From contig BQJJ01000013.1 of NCBI GenBank assembly GCA_021604645.1, forward strand, positions 1 through 64,000: DNA of 64,000 bases, written 5' to 3'. The stretch is from Methyloligella sp. (GTDB taxonomy: Bacteria > Pseudomonadota > Alphaproteobacteria > Rhizobiales > HXMU1428-3). Positions 36,805 to 46,909 of this stretch are shown piece after piece (the first letter of the stretch is position 1; each line of letters begins with the position of its first letter). A program made the translations under genes and the position numbers. The notes below the pieces were generated by a model. It searched no databases. It saw only the letters and a program-made list of their open reading frames with translations, and was not told where the DNA came from.

Positions 36805-37725
36805 ATGTCACAAACAAAAACAGCTGCCATTCTGACCATCATCGCCCCTGAAGGACTAGCTTTACTCAATGACAAGGCTCTATCAAACATAAAAGATAAA
36901 TTAGAAATTGAAAGCGAACCACAATGGTTAGCGTTGGGCGAAGCCGTTGATCTAGAGCTTGATGTTGAGTGGAACCAAAAACAAGCCCTGAATGACATAA
37001 AAACGAAAATCTCAGATTTACTTCAAGATCACCCCTTTGATTTCGCCTTGCAACCAAGTGAGCACCGCCGCAAAAAACTACTCATCTCAGATATGGATTC
37101 AACGATCATCGGTGAAGAGTGTATTGATGAAATCGCCCACATGGCCGGTATCAAACCCAAAATCGCCGCGATTACGGAGCGCGCCATGCAAGGTGAAATT
37201 GAATTTGACGCAGCCCTTCGCGAACGCGTCGGACTATTAAAAGACCTTGATACCAAAGCTCTTGATACAGTCATCAGCGAGAGATTAAATCTCAACAAAG
37301 GCGCGAGAACTCTTGTTCAAACAATGGCCGCAAACAATGCTTATTGTGCACTCGTCTCAGGTGGTTTCACCTTCTTTACAGAAAAAATAGCAAAACTAAC
37401 GGGCTTCCATACAACTCAGGCCAACACCTTAGAAATCGAGAATGATAAACTCACCGGCAACGTCATCCCTCCAATACTCGGAAGCGCAGCCAAAAAACTA
37501 GCTCTTGAGCAATTCATCAATGAGCAGAAAATTTTACCTGAAAATACCTTAGCAGTAGGGGATGGTGCAAACGACCTTGAAATGATCAAAGCCTCTGGCC
37601 TAGGTGTAGCCTATTACGCAAAACCTATAGTCGCAGCTGAAGCAGATGCTTCAGTTAATCACACAGACCTAACCGCACTGCTTTACATGCAAGGCTATAA
37701 AAAGTCAGACTTTGTTACTGATTAA
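36805..37725 (+). CDS. serB: Phosphoserine phosphatase
   Basis: HAD-family enzyme for the last step of serine synthesis. The catalytic motif is LLISDMDSTIIGEECIDEIA (about residues 92-111), with the nucleophile in DMDST. Motif II is ALVSGGFTFF and the metal-binding motif is VGDGANDLEMIKASGLGVAYYAKP. An N-terminal ACT-like domain occupies the first 85 residues. The length, 306 residues, is typical of the alphaproteobacterial form. Confidence 0.96.
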   Translation: MSQTKTAAILTIIAPEGLALLNDKALSNIKDKLEIESEPQWLALGEAVDLELDVEWNQKQALNDIKTKISDLLQDHPFDFALQPSEHRRKKLLISDMDSTIIGEECIDEIAHMAGIKPKIAAITERAMQGEIEFDAALRERVGLLKDLDTKALDTVISERLNLNKGARTLVQTMAANNAYCALVSGGFTFFTEKIAKLTGFHTTQANTLEIENDKLTGNVIPPILGSAAKKLALEQFINEQKILPENTLAVGDGANDLEMIKASGLGVAYYAKPIVAAEADASVNHTDLTALLYMQGYKKSDFVTD

Positions 37726-37784
37726 TCTGTAGTGATTTGAAAAAATAAAGACCTTACAAAAAATAGCGAAACAGAATTAAGAAC

Positions 37785-39551
37785 ATGATGACGAATAAAT
37801 CCTCTTTCAGAAAACCAATGAAAATGAACATTAGCGTTACCTGTTCACAAGTTTTCTCTTTATGTTTTGCGGTACTATTCCTCATCTCTACATCCGTCAT
37901 CGACTATGCAAAAGCTGATAGGCATCAAGAGGCCGAATTAGAAAAACAAGTCAAACAACAAGCCGAAACTGAAAAAGCCCAAAAAGCCATCACGTCCCTG
38001 ACAGAGCTAATACAAAATCAAATCACTCAAAAAGCTTTGATTAAAAAATTAAAATCAGAATTAAGAAGCGCCCGAGAAGACGTTAGTAAAAAAGAAATAG
38101 AAGAAACTTTAAAACAAGAAATCAAAAAAGAAGAAACCATAGAAGAACAAATATCAACATTGACTTCTGGTGTTTCCGAGCAGACTTACAAGACACAACA
38201 AACCAAAAAATTCAACCTGCAAGACGAGCTTCAAGGCCTTGCTGAACCATTTGTAAAAATGATCAAAAGCAGCACAGAAAATGCACGCCAAATTGATGAA
38301 TTAAAACAAACCATCAGCGAAGCAAAACGCAGACAAACCATCGCAAAACGTGCCATCACACGTATAGAAAAATTACAAACCACGCTTCAAAAGACCAAGC
38401 CACAAAACTCAAGAAACACCAAAACTCATTTAAAAGAAGAGCTCAAACTTTGGAGCAAGAGAAACAAAGACGCGAAAACTCTAGAAAATACATCCCTACA
38501 ACAGCTTCGCTTAAAAGAAGAAGCGGCAAGCTCTGACAATCTAGAAAATTACGCAACGAGCTTCATCCGCACAAGAGGTGTCAACTTGCTTCTTGCCATC
38601 CTCACCTTCGTGGGCACCTTCATGCTATTAAGAGCCGTGAGCAAAATAGTCAGTATCTTCTTTCACAAACGCGGCATCAAACATAGTTTTTATACACGCC
38701 TTACAAGATTAATTTTCGAGGCACTAACAATTGTCGTCTCAACACTTACAATGATGTTTGTCCTAAACTATTTAAATGACTGGATCCTGCTTGGTGTCGC
38801 AGGCCTCTTCACCATAGCACTGGCATGGATCGGCCTAAACATGCTCCCAGTAATCATCGAACAATCCATTTTGCTCCTTAATTTAGGTGCCGTACAAGAA
38901 GGCGAACGTCTGATGATTGATGGCGTCCCATGGTTTGTAAAACGCCTTGACCATTACACCGTGCTTGAAAATCCAGACCTGGATGGCGGGCATTTCTCCG
39001 TTCCAATTAGAGAACTCGTTGGCAGGCACTCTCGCCCGCCAGCTGATGACGAAGCCTGGTTCCCAACAAAAAAAGACGATTGGGTGCAATTAGAAAATGA
39101 AACAATCGCAAAGGTCATCATTCAAACCCCCGAATTGGTTCAACTGATTGAACTGGGCGGCGCGAGAATAACCTTTAAAACCACTGACTTTCTCGACGCT
39201 CAATTGCGCAACCTCTCAACCGGTTTCCGCATCAAGCTGGAGTTTGGCATTTCCTACAAACACCAAAAACAAGCAACAACAGAAATACCAACTCAACTCA
39301 GAAATTATATAGAAGCTGGCATCAGTAAATATATCGGCAAAGAAAACATAAGAAACGTAGAAGTTGAAGTCCTTCGTGCCGGCCCCTCTTCCATAGATTA
39401 TGAAATCGAAGCTGACTTTAAAGGCAAGGTCGCCCCTAAATATGAAGACCTGGAAGCGGAATTAAGCAAACTGATGATCGAAGCGTGCAACACTTACGAT
39501 CTCGAAATTCCATTCCCACAATTAGTCATTCATCATCCAACAAATCCATAA
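37785..39551 (+). CDS. MscS-like mechanosensitive channel family protein with long coiled-coil N-terminus
   Basis: A 588-residue protein with a signal-like N-terminus (about 12-44, ending in YAKA). A long charged coiled-coil covers about 45-255. Two to three membrane segments follow (about 263-282 VNLLLAILTFVGTFMLL; 308-330; 337-355 LLGVAGLFTIALAWIGL). The MscS beta domain then starts with LNLGAVQEGERLMIDGVPWFVKRL. The C-terminal portion (about 470-585) is mixed alpha/beta like the MscS cytoplasmic cage. Such proteins gate on membrane tension; this one's periplasmic coiled-coil is unusually rich in Lys, Glu and Gln. Family placement is fairly sure, function is not. Confidence 0.75.
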   Translation: MMTNKSSFRKPMKMNISVTCSQVFSLCFAVLFLISTSVIDYAKADRHQEAELEKQVKQQAETEKAQKAITSLTELIQNQITQKALIKKLKSELRSAREDVSKKEIEETLKQEIKKEETIEEQISTLTSGVSEQTYKTQQTKKFNLQDELQGLAEPFVKMIKSSTENARQIDELKQTISEAKRRQTIAKRAITRIEKLQTTLQKTKPQNSRNTKTHLKEELKLWSKRNKDAKTLENTSLQQLRLKEEAASSDNLENYATSFIRTRGVNLLLAILTFVGTFMLLRAVSKIVSIFFHKRGIKHSFYTRLTRLIFEALTIVVSTLTMMFVLNYLNDWILLGVAGLFTIALAWIGLNMLPVIIEQSILLLNLGAVQEGERLMIDGVPWFVKRLDHYTVLENPDLDGGHFSVPIRELVGRHSRPPADDEAWFPTKKDDWVQLENETIAKVIIQTPELVQLIELGGARITFKTTDFLDAQLRNLSTGFRIKLEFGISYKHQKQATTEIPTQLRNYIEAGISKYIGKENIRNVEVEVLRAGPSSIDYEIEADFKGKVAPKYEDLEAELSKLMIEACNTYDLEIPFPQLVIHHPTNP

Positions 39552-39554
39552 AAA

Positions 39555-39917
39555 TCAATCATGGTGTTTATGATGTTTTTTGTGTTTCTTAGATTTTAAA
39601 ATAGAAATGCCAACATCAACACCAAGGTCGATCAACTCTTTATTGACCTTCTTTTTCTTCTTGTAAATTTTACAATAACACTTGGTGCTGTTTTGTACGC
39701 ACTTGCCCTTATTGCCCTTAGCATCCGAGCATTTCTTACCGCGAATGCCCGCTTTGCATGTGGACTTATTATTGTAATGTTTATGAAAACACCGATCTGG
39801 CTTATCTGCAAAAGCAGGCGAGCTTAATCCCAGTGCAACAACAAGTGAAAAAAGAACAACAAAACTTGCCATCACCGATTTATAAAAAAGAGAACATATA
39901 TTTACAGAATAATTCAT
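39555..39917 (-). CDS. Small secreted Cys- and Lys-rich protein, function unknown
   Basis: About 120 residues. A signal peptide (residues 1-38 or so, SFVVLFSLVVALGLSSPAFA) precedes a mature part with six cysteines in about 45 residues (pattern DRC, STC, KKC, GKC, TKC, YC). The mature protein is very basic. The tail ends HKKHHKHHD, a possible metal-binding stretch. The even cysteine count and export suggest disulfide bonds or metal ligation. AGGAG is six bases from the ATG at 39917, which is preferred to an upstream TTG. It is convergent with the MscS-like gene, only three bases apart. I recognise no family. Confidence 0.72.
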   Translation of the reverse strand: MNYSVNICSLFYKSVMASFVVLFSLVVALGLSSPAFADKPDRCFHKHYNNKSTCKAGIRGKKCSDAKGNKGKCVQNSTKCYCKIYKKKKKVNKELIDLGVDVGISILKSKKHKKHHKHHD

Positions 39918-40106
39918 TACCAACTCCTAACAATCAAGAGCGGCCTCATAACCCCAAAACCAACTATACACCTACCCAGAGAATTCTCATAATCCAGTAC
40001 GAAATTGAGATTAACAAAAAACCCGGCAACCAAATTAATGATTACCGAGTTAATAAAATTATGTATTTAAACATCCAAGCTGCTGCGCAAAAAAACGTAG
40101 GTCTCT

Positions 40107-40425
40107 GCGTGTTGTTGGTGGGCAATCGAAGAGTACATAAGGAGACCGTCAATGCTTAGGGCGGCAGCTTCGCTGCCATCACCCGTTAGAGAAATAAAAA
40201 ACAGCCCTAGAGACACCAAGAAGGAATGGCGCCACTCCGGCGTCAGGACAGCGCAGCGTCAGTGAAGCCCGGCGCAATGCGGATGCTAGTGGGCATCTGA
40301 AGCACAGAAATGCGCCGCCCCTCGGAGGCTCAAGTGCATAGCACTTGAAATAGCCGTGAGAGAGAAAAACTTAACCCGCTGGGTTAAAGTGCGGTTGCCT
40401 TGTGGGCAACCTGAAGCACCAACTA
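40107..40425 (+). repeat. Repeat island 3: largest palindromic mosaic, beside degP
   Basis: Reading plus: a degenerate type A (40107-40138). A type B with hairpin GGCAGC-ttc-GCTGCC (40163-40177) and CCCGTTAGAGAAATAAA. A unit AAGAAGGAATGGCGCC (40219 on). Outer stem GGCGCA (40271-40276)/TGCGCC (40311-40316) enclosing a type A hairpin GGATGC-tagtgg-GCATCT (40281-40298). A type B with TCGGAGG, hairpin TCAAGTGC-ata-GCACTTGA (40330-40348) and AATAGCCGTGAGAGAGAAAA. Hairpin TTAACCC-gct-GGGTTAA (40371-40387). A final type A (40391-40425) ends six bases before the degP stop codon. Confidence 0.8.
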
Positions 40426-40431
40426 AAATTT

Positions 40432-42021
40432 CTAACCTGCAGGGTTAGAAGGTAATGCTACAAAACCAAACTCACCGCGCCCACGCGCGATAAAGAAAAT
40501 GATGTTCTTTTTATTGGTTTTCTTCAAAGATTCAACTTTCTTAACAACCTGATCAGCTGTAGAGACCTGCTCTTGCATCACTTCAACAATCACAAACCCC
40601 GGACGAAGTCCTTTTTCAGCAGCACGGCTATTTGGCGCAACTTTCGTAATCACCACACCTTTGAGTTTAGCATCCAAACGATATTGACGGCGAAGCTCTG
40701 GTGTAATGTTCGAAAGCGTCATACCAAGAACGGCACTCTCAACAGGCTTGTCAGGTTGAGCACGGCCAGCAAGTTCAGGATTATTCTTTTCAGCCGCTTC
40801 AAGGCGAGCAATCTTCACCTTAACAGTGACTTCCTTACCCTGACGTAGCAGCTTAACATCAACCGTTTTCTCAACAGGTGTTAGTGCAACAATCTTTGGA
40901 AGCTCACGTGAAGACTTCACATAATTCCCATCAAATTCTAGAATAATATCACTCGGTACAAACCCAGCCTTTTCGGCAGGCCCACCTTTTGTAACACGAG
41001 AAACCAAAGCACCTTCAGCTTTCGCCATGCCAAAACCTTCGGCAATTTCCGGTGTTACTTTCTGAATAAGAACACCAAGCCAACCGCGGCGCGTTTCACC
41101 ATATTTTTTAAGTTGCGAAACAACATTCACGACCGTATCAGATGGCACAGAGAAACCAATACCAATAGAGCCACCAGATGGAGAAATAATCGCTGTGTTC
41201 ACACCAATAACTTCACCCTTCATATTGAATAGTGGTCCACCAGAGTTACCCTTATTGATCGCCGCATCTGTTTGAATAAATTCATCATACGGGCCTGAGT
41301 TAATGTCTCGGTCTTTAGCTGAAACAATACCAACAGTCACAGTACCGCCAAGGCCAAATGGGTTACCAATCGCCATCACCCAGTCACCAACACGCGCTTC
41401 TGATGATTTCCCAAAAGGCACAGCACTTAATGTCTTTTTAGGAGAAACTTTAAGAAGTGCCAAATCAGTTTTGGCATCAACGCCAAGAACTTTATCAACC
41501 TTCAGTTTTGTACCATCGACAAAATTCACAAAGATTTCGTCGGCGCCTTTAATCACGTGGTTATTCGTAACGATTAAACCACTTGTATCAATAACAAAAC
41601 CTGACCCTAATGAACTAACACGTTGAGCTCGGTTATTTTTCTTATTTTCATCAAAAAAATCTTTGAAGAATTTCTCAAAAGGCAATCCCTTTGGCAATTG
41701 AGGAGGACGGCCCGGTGCCCCTCTTTTATTAAAGGCCGGTTTAACCTTTTGACTTGTAGAAATGTTCACAACTGCATTTTGTAAACTATCAGCTAAATCA
41801 GCTAATGTCCGATCTTGAGTATCCTTAGCATCCGCTCGTGCAATCATCATTGCAGTCAAGAGAAACAGCGTGATCCCAAAAAGAAGTAGTGCATCTCTTA
41901 AATAGGTAGAGAAGCGGGTATCTTTCGTCTGCGCAATTGCAACAGCTCTATTATTTTGTGAAGCACGCATTAAACGAGCTCTTTTTTCTTGTGCTGATAA
42001 GTTTGAACGATTGCGAACCAT
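40432..42021 (-). CDS. degP: Do/DegP family periplasmic serine protease
   Basis: Trypsin-like periplasmic protease and chaperone, about 529 residues. A membrane anchor lies near residues 43-62 (ALLLFGITLFLLTAMMIA). The catalytic triad motifs are IVTNNHVIKGADEI (His), KTDLALLKV (Asp) and TDAAINKGNSGGPLFN (Ser). Two PDZ domains follow (about 320-410 and 430-525). An AGGAG seven bases before the ATG at 42021 fixes the start; upstream non-ATG starts would add 28 unlikely residues. It lies downstream of hflK, hflC and a DUF2065 gene on the same strand, a common alphaproteobacterial arrangement for envelope quality control. Confidence 0.95.
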   Translation of the reverse strand: MVRNRSNLSAQEKRARLMRASQNNRAVAIAQTKDTRFSTYLRDALLLFGITLFLLTAMMIARADAKDTQDRTLADLADSLQNAVVNISTSQKVKPAFNKRGAPGRPPQLPKGLPFEKFFKDFFDENKKNNRAQRVSSLGSGFVIDTSGLIVTNNHVIKGADEIFVNFVDGTKLKVDKVLGVDAKTDLALLKVSPKKTLSAVPFGKSSEARVGDWVMAIGNPFGLGGTVTVGIVSAKDRDINSGPYDEFIQTDAAINKGNSGGPLFNMKGEVIGVNTAIISPSGGSIGIGFSVPSDTVVNVVSQLKKYGETRRGWLGVLIQKVTPEIAEGFGMAKAEGALVSRVTKGGPAEKAGFVPSDIILEFDGNYVKSSRELPKIVALTPVEKTVDVKLLRQGKEVTVKVKIARLEAAEKNNPELAGRAQPDKPVESAVLGMTLSNITPELRRQYRLDAKLKGVVITKVAPNSRAAEKGLRPGFVIVEVMQEQVSTADQVVKKVESLKKTNKKNIIFFIARGRGEFGFVALPSNPAG

Positions 42022-42440
42022 CGCATTTCTCCTAAAATCGTACATATGAACGAACTTGAAAACTCTAAATTTGAAAGCAATAAGCGTCCCGCATCCATTC
42101 AACATGAGAAAATCTAAAATTGTTTATCTATTTAGCTAACTTTTCAGCTCAAAAAACAAACCCCAATAAACAAACAAAGTCAGGTCTAATAAGTAAATAA
42201 CAAGCAACTTAAGTGCAGCTAAGAACTTACACCCAAAAAGCTAAAACTCAAAATTTGAAAAACTGAACTTTTGACGGCTCAATCACTTCATCTAATTAAG
42301 TAAACATTGCAAACACATTATATATAAGCCACTGAAACAAAGATACCAGATGTAAGTGCAATTATTCGTGTAAACACTCACTTCATAGTGAGGGTATTTT
42401 AAGGCAAAACAAGAGATTAAGCCAAAACTTCACAAAGAAT
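42022..42440. other. Gene-free upstream region of degP
   Basis: No gene is seen. A hairpin CTCAC...GTGAG at about 42379-42395 is followed by TATTTT on the plus strand. On the minus strand it would fall between the DUF2065 gene and degP and may separate the transcripts. No envelope-stress promoter could be recognised with confidence. Confidence 0.35.
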
Positions 42441-42635
42441 TTAAATTCGGGCTTGTTGTACAAAATAAATTATACCAACCCCAAATGCTAAAGACCCCAC
42501 GCCAATATAACGCAGGGTCTGCTCATCCGTTTTTGAAATTTGCATGATAACTTTAGCGATTGTGTGTGGGAAAAGGCCCCATAAAAGCCCTTCAATAACA
42601 AAGGCAAAGCCAATCCCCATCACAAAATCAAGCAT
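42441..42635 (-). CDS. DUF2065 (YjeT-like) small membrane protein
   Basis: A 64-residue protein with two membrane helices (about 5-22, VMGIGFAFVIEGLLWGLFP, and 43-60, IGVGSLAFGVGIIYFV) joined by a short basic loop. The sequence FVIEGLLWGLFP is characteristic of DUF2065. In many Proteobacteria the family is encoded next to hflK/hflC, as here, 31 bases after hflC. Its function is unknown; a role as a small partner of the HflKC complex is inference from context. Confidence 0.9.
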   Translation of the reverse strand: MLDFVMGIGFAFVIEGLLWGLFPHTIAKVIMQISKTDEQTLRYIGVGSLAFGVGIIYFVQQARI

Positions 42636-42666
42636 GAAATAACCAATTCAGTTTATTCACCACTCT

Positions 42667-43533
42667 TTATTCGCCACTTGGCTTATTAAAAAATCTGAAA
42701 AACTCAGATTTAGGCGTAATCACAAGCCGTGTATCACCTGAAGCCAACCCTTTTTCATAGGCCTGCATAGAACGGTAAAACGCAAAGAATTTCGGATCAC
42801 GATTAAAGGCTTCCGCAAATACGCTATTGCGCTCGGCATCACCCTCACCACGAATAATCTCAGATTTCTTCGTAGCTTGCGCTTTCAGCTCAATCACTGT
42901 TCTGTCCGCTTCAGCGCGAATTTTAATCGACTCTTCCTCACCTTCAGCGCGATATGTTGCAGCTTCCTGCTGACGTTCCCGCTTCATACGAGTATAAACA
43001 TTTTGCTCCAATTGTTGTGGCAAGTCAGCACGTTTCAAACGCACATCAACAACATCAACACCAAAGGGTTGAACTTTCTGCTTCACGATATTAGTCACTT
43101 CACTCATGAGTTCTTTACGCTTGTCTTTAACAATATCATCAAGACTGGCACCAGAAAGAACCTCACGGAATGACGCGTTCACAAAGTCAAACAGACGACT
43201 GTCAAATTGCAAACGAGATCCAATATTTTGATAAAACTTCAGCGGTTCAGTGATTTTATAACGAGCAAACGCATCAATAATAATCCGTTTTTTACCCGCG
43301 ATTAAAATCTCACGTGAAGGAACGTCAACTTCCAAAAGCTTTTTGTCAAAATAAACAACATTTTGAACAAAAGGAATTTTGAAATGGAGCCCTGGCTCAG
43401 AAATTTCTTTCTGCACAGAACCAAGTTGTAAAACCATCGCCCGCTCAGTTTGATGAACGGTGAACAAAGAAAAATAGGCAAGAACTCCAGCAGCTATGCC
43501 AAGAACAACCAAAAAGCTTAAAAATGCACGCAT
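42667..43533 (-). CDS. hflC: HflC, modulator of the FtsH protease
   Basis: SPFH/Band-7 protein that assembles with HflK into a large periplasmic cage around FtsH. The N-terminal anchor is about residues 4-24 (FLSFLVVLGIAAGVLAYFSLF), followed by VHQTERAMVLQLGSVQKEI. The C-terminal helical region has EAATYRAEGEEESIKIRAEADR and IIRGEGDAERNSVFAEAFNRDPKFFAFYRSM. The length, 288 residues, is normal. AGAGAT precedes the ATG. It follows hflK by 11 bases. Confidence 0.97.
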   Translation of the reverse strand: MRAFLSFLVVLGIAAGVLAYFSLFTVHQTERAMVLQLGSVQKEISEPGLHFKIPFVQNVVYFDKKLLEVDVPSREILIAGKKRIIIDAFARYKITEPLKFYQNIGSRLQFDSRLFDFVNASFREVLSGASLDDIVKDKRKELMSEVTNIVKQKVQPFGVDVVDVRLKRADLPQQLEQNVYTRMKRERQQEAATYRAEGEEESIKIRAEADRTVIELKAQATKKSEIIRGEGDAERNSVFAEAFNRDPKFFAFYRSMQAYEKGLASGDTRLVITPKSEFFRFFNKPSGE

Positions 43534-43544
43534 TAGATCTCTCC

Positions 43545-44669
43545 CTATCTTGCTGGTTTCTTGTTTAATTCATTCAATGGCAGGTAAGGAACAACGCCCC
43601 CAGACTTACCATCATTATCTAAAATGATTTTATCAGTGCCAGAGAAAACCCGCTCCATCATTTCAATATAAAGCCGCTCCCTTGTCACTTCAGGTGCCTT
43701 CTTATATTCAGTGTAAATTGATTTAAAGCGCGCCGCCTCACCTTGCGCTTCAGCTACAATACGAGATTTGTAAGCTTCTGCCTTTTGAGTAATACGAGAA
43801 GCTGCACCACGTGCCTCTGGTACAACCTTATTAATATAAGCTCTGGCTTCTTGAATGAGGCGCTCTTTATCTTGTTTCGCCGCTTCCACATCATTCACAG
43901 CTTTAATAACTTCATTTGGTACGTCAGGCTTGCCAATAACAACCTCCCGAACATTAATACCAGAGTCATATTCATCCAAAGTTTGCTGCATTGAAGTTTG
44001 AACCTGATCTTGGTTCTCGGCAAAGTTTTGGTTCAGAACTTCATTCAAAGTCTTCTTACCAACAACTTCACGCATCGCACTTTCAGCCACTTCTCTAACG
44101 GTCTTAGCTGGATGCTCTACATTAAAGAGGAACTTTTTCGCGTCTTTAATATTCCACTGAATGGTAAATTGAACATCAACAATGTTGTTATCACCAGTGA
44201 GCATCATACTGGCATTACGATCTGTAGATGTATTGTTGCCAAATCCACGCCCAGCAGTAAAATCACGCGTACCGCCAATATTAATCTTTTGCGCGAATTG
44301 CGGACGAATGAGATAGACCTGCTCAACTGGATTAGGGAAACGAAGGTGCAATCCTTCAGTTAATGTCCGGTTATACTTACCAAACTGGGTCACGATACCA
44401 ACTTGGTCAGGGTTTACCTTAACAGTAAAGGCCAACCACCCAACAATCGCAGCAAGTCCTGCGATGAAAAGAAAAAACAAAGGCCCGCTCGGACCACCGG
44501 ATTTACCATCACCGCCACCAGGCATAGCCCGTTTCAAGCGATCTTGGCTCTTTTTAAAAAGCTCTTCAATATCTGGCTGCTGGCCGCCACCTTTGTTGCG
44601 AGGTCCCCAAGGACCATCACCACCACCATTTCGACCACCATTATTGCCGTTCTGACCACTCCAAGGCAT
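43545..44669 (-). CDS. hflK: HflK, modulator of the FtsH protease
   Basis: Band-7/SPFH partner of HflC. A Gly/Asn-rich N-terminus (MPWSGQNGNNGGRNGGG) is typical of HflK. The membrane anchor is about residues 62-82 (GPLFFLFIAGLAAIVGWLAF), followed by TVKVNPDQVGIVTQFGKYNRTLTEGLHLRFPNPVE. The C-terminal part has NDVEAAKQDKERLIQEARAYINKVVPEARG. The ATG at 44669 matches the normal family start. It is the first gene of hflK-hflC-DUF2065. Confidence 0.97.
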   Translation of the reverse strand: MPWSGQNGNNGGRNGGGDGPWGPRNKGGGQQPDIEELFKKSQDRLKRAMPGGGDGKSGGPSGPLFFLFIAGLAAIVGWLAFTVKVNPDQVGIVTQFGKYNRTLTEGLHLRFPNPVEQVYLIRPQFAQKINIGGTRDFTAGRGFGNNTSTDRNASMMLTGDNNIVDVQFTIQWNIKDAKKFLFNVEHPAKTVREVAESAMREVVGKKTLNEVLNQNFAENQDQVQTSMQQTLDEYDSGINVREVVIGKPDVPNEVIKAVNDVEAAKQDKERLIQEARAYINKVVPEARGAASRITQKAEAYKSRIVAEAQGEAARFKSIYTEYKKAPEVTRERLYIEMMERVFSGTDKIILDNDGKSGGVVPYLPLNELNKKPAR

Positions 44670-45074
44670 GCTTATTTCCCACAATGTTATTGACAAAAAT
44701 ACATAAAATTCAAAACTCTAATAAAGCTTCAAACTTTAAAGAAAACGTAACCGCAAAAAATCAAACCAGTAGCAAGAAAAACTTAAAACTGTCTCAGACT
44801 TTTACGAAAAATAATTCATATGCTCTAATTTAAGAAGAAAGATAAGAATTTAAACCCCAAAAAGCAGAATTATGAGGAGAAAACAGCAATATCTACACCA
44901 AAATAACGAAAATTATCACTTCAACGTTATAAAAGTCAGAACATAATAGTGCAATGGGAGAGAATAAAGAAAAACACAAACCTCAATTAAGGCTTTAAAA
45001 AACATACCAACCACTAAAGCCATATATAAATTGTTGACCAGCTGTGTTGCTTAATTAAAAAATCCGTTTAGCCC
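44670..45074. other. Gene-free region between hflK and the first chemoreceptor gene
   Basis: AT-rich sequence without a supported gene, palindrome or recognisable terminator. It should contain the hflK promoter on the minus strand, but no convincing -35/-10 pair was identified. Confidence 0.3.
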
Positions 45075-46523
45075 CTAGTCTGGAGTATAGCCTATTCTAA
45101 AGCCACCCCAATGCCGTCCATGAACTAAAATAGGCGAGCTAATATCTTTCATAGGGACAAAAACCCCGCCGCCCATATCTCGCTGATAAGTTTGCAACAA
45201 TAAAGGCTCTTGATTAACACTCGCTCTTGTACCTGTTAAATCATTAAAATAGCGGTGATTTCTAGAGTTCGCCATATTCCATACCGGATCATCACCTTGA
45301 GGTTGAGACACTTTCTTTATATTCGTTGGAATATAGGCCGTATCATCGATAGCAGCGCACCAGGCAATACGCTCATCACTTGCAACGATCTCTTCAATCA
45401 ATGGCGAAACTTTAGTGTCACAAAACTCTGTGAACTTCGCTATAAATTGCTCTGGATCTGTATTTGGAACAGATTGATGATCTCTATCAAATAAATCAGC
45501 TTCTGTTAGAACATTTGAAGAAAGTGCATCTTCAAAAAGTTTGGTCACACTCTTAGCTGCTTCAGTTGCTTTATGTATGATTGCAGCTTCAGCTTTATTG
45601 GTCCCGCTCATAACTGAGAGCAAAACCAATTTATCACTTTCATCAGCTACATGCCGCATCGACTGAGAAACATCATTTAATTTTTCACTGGATCCCTGCA
45701 TATTCTCTGCAAGCTGCGCCGAATTTTCAGAAAAGTCATTACATGTTGAATTGACAGTTGCCATTTGTTGATCAATCACACCCGTGGTTAAATCAATCGT
45801 CTCCATGGCCTCAGAAACCTTGCCAAGAATTTCACTAAATGAGCCGGAGCAATCCTGAACTTTTAACGCTGTTTTTGAAGTGTTTTCGCTTGTTTTATTC
45901 AGCAAATCAAAACCCGTTTTAATATCTCCGAGTGTTTCTTCAATTTGCATTGTCGCTTCAGATGTCGAAGACGCAAGAGCTTTCACCTCATTTGCAACAA
46001 CACTAAACCCTTTACCAGCTTCCCCAGCACGGGCAGCCTCAATCGTCGCGTTTAAAGCAAGAAGGTTAGTCTGCTTGGCAATTCCATTAATAACATTCGT
46101 AATGCTACCAACACTTTCAAGAGCGTCATTTAATTCAATTAAACGAGCTTCACTTTCACGAACAGCTGCGATCAATTTCGAAATCTCTTCATTAGTCGAA
46201 ACAACAGTACTCTGAGACGCCTGTATATCTCGAGTTGCCTCAGTTGAAACAGACTTAGCCTGTGAAATATTATCAGAAATTTCTGTTGTCGTATGAGTAA
46301 GGTCCGAAATTTGTTCGACAAAAACTGAGAATTTCTGAACATCTTCTTCTGCCGTTGCTGCAATTGTTTGAACGATATCCGCCGACACCGCAACATCAAG
46401 TCCAACACGGCTCAAATTCTCACCAATTTGATTTAAACTATCCATAACAGACGTGGAGATATCAGTATTTTCACCTCCATCGTTTTCAAACGATGTAACA
46501 AGCTCTTGCGCAACATCAGTCAT
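45075..46523 (-). CDS. Soluble methyl-accepting chemotaxis-type protein 1
   Basis: A 482-residue chemoreceptor with no membrane segment. The signalling hairpin tip is [37 protein letters not shown] (about residues 145-181), flanked by long helices. The C-terminal domain (about 330-482) has [17 protein letters not shown], then [45 protein letters not shown] and HWGGFRIGY. This is a ligand-sensing region common at the C-terminus of alphaproteobacterial soluble receptors. The ATG at 46523 has GGGGGA eight bases upstream. It is a paralogue of the next gene. The ligand is unknown; no chemotaxis kinase gene is nearby. Confidence 0.9.
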   Translation of the reverse strand: MTDVAQELVTSFENDGGENTDISTSVMDSLNQIGENLSRVGLDVAVSADIVQTIAATAEEDVQKFSVFVEQISDLTHTTTEISDNISQAKSVSTEATRDIQASQSTVVSTNEEISKLIAAVRESEARLIELNDALESVGSITNVINGIAKQTNLLALNATIEAARAGEAGKGFSVVANEVKALASSTSEATMQIEETLGDIKTGFDLLNKTSENTSKTALKVQDCSGSFSEILGKVSEAMETIDLTTGVIDQQMATVNSTCNDFSENSAQLAENMQGSSEKLNDVSQSMRHVADESDKLVLLSVMSGTNKAEAAIIHKATEAAKSVTKLFEDALSSNVLTEADLFDRDHQSVPNTDPEQFIAKFTEFCDTKVSPLIEEIVASDERIAWCAAIDDTAYIPTNIKKVSQPQGDDPVWNMANSRNHRYFNDLTGTRASVNQEPLLLQTYQRDMGGGVFVPMKDISSPILVHGRHWGGFRIGYTPD

Positions 46524-46698
46524 CAAATTATCCCCCTAAAGATCAAGCATTAAAAAGGCTACTAGAGAGGTATTAATTTACACTTACCTAAAATTTTCAG
46601 AAACCTTGCTTAAAAAAGAAATCATAGGAAGAAAAGCCAAAAATTGAAGCTAAAAGCAAGACAGTCACAAATTTAATAATGCAAATACAATGAGTTAA

Positions 46699-46732
46699 CA
46701 AAAAAGCCGAAGCATGAAAGAATGCTTCGGCT
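46699..46732 (-). terminator. Rho-independent terminator after chemoreceptor 2
   Basis: AGCCGAAGCAT (46705-46715) and ATGCTTCGGCT (46722-46732) form a perfect 11-bp stem with a six-base loop. On the minus strand it is followed by TTTTTT. It lies about 180 bases downstream of the second chemoreceptor gene and separates the two paralogues. The rest of 46524-46909 shows no gene. Confidence 0.85.
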
Positions 46733-46909
46733 CAAAAACAGAGGTGTTTGATATTGTTTCATAAACCACTGATAAACAAATCAGATCACAGAAGGTTATT
46801 TACCTTCCCTCACAACACAGATAGTCAATAGAAAATAATACCCCAATTGCTTACGAACAACCGTAAGCGTCGCAAAAATGGCCTACAAGAAAACAAACGT
46901 AGGAGAAAA

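Noticed and set aside
39758-40159. Open frame of 133 codons on the plus strand
   Set aside because: It overlaps the Cys-rich secreted gene on the other strand and runs into the repeat island; it has no ribosome site.
40102-40431. Repeat island considered as an integron attC array
   Set aside because: No integrase, no cassette genes between units, and the conserved blocks do not match the attC core sites.
42379-42400. Hairpin CTCAC/GTGAG upstream of degP considered as a terminator
   Set aside because: The stem is only five pairs and the T run lies on the plus strand, whereas the neighbouring genes are on the minus strand.
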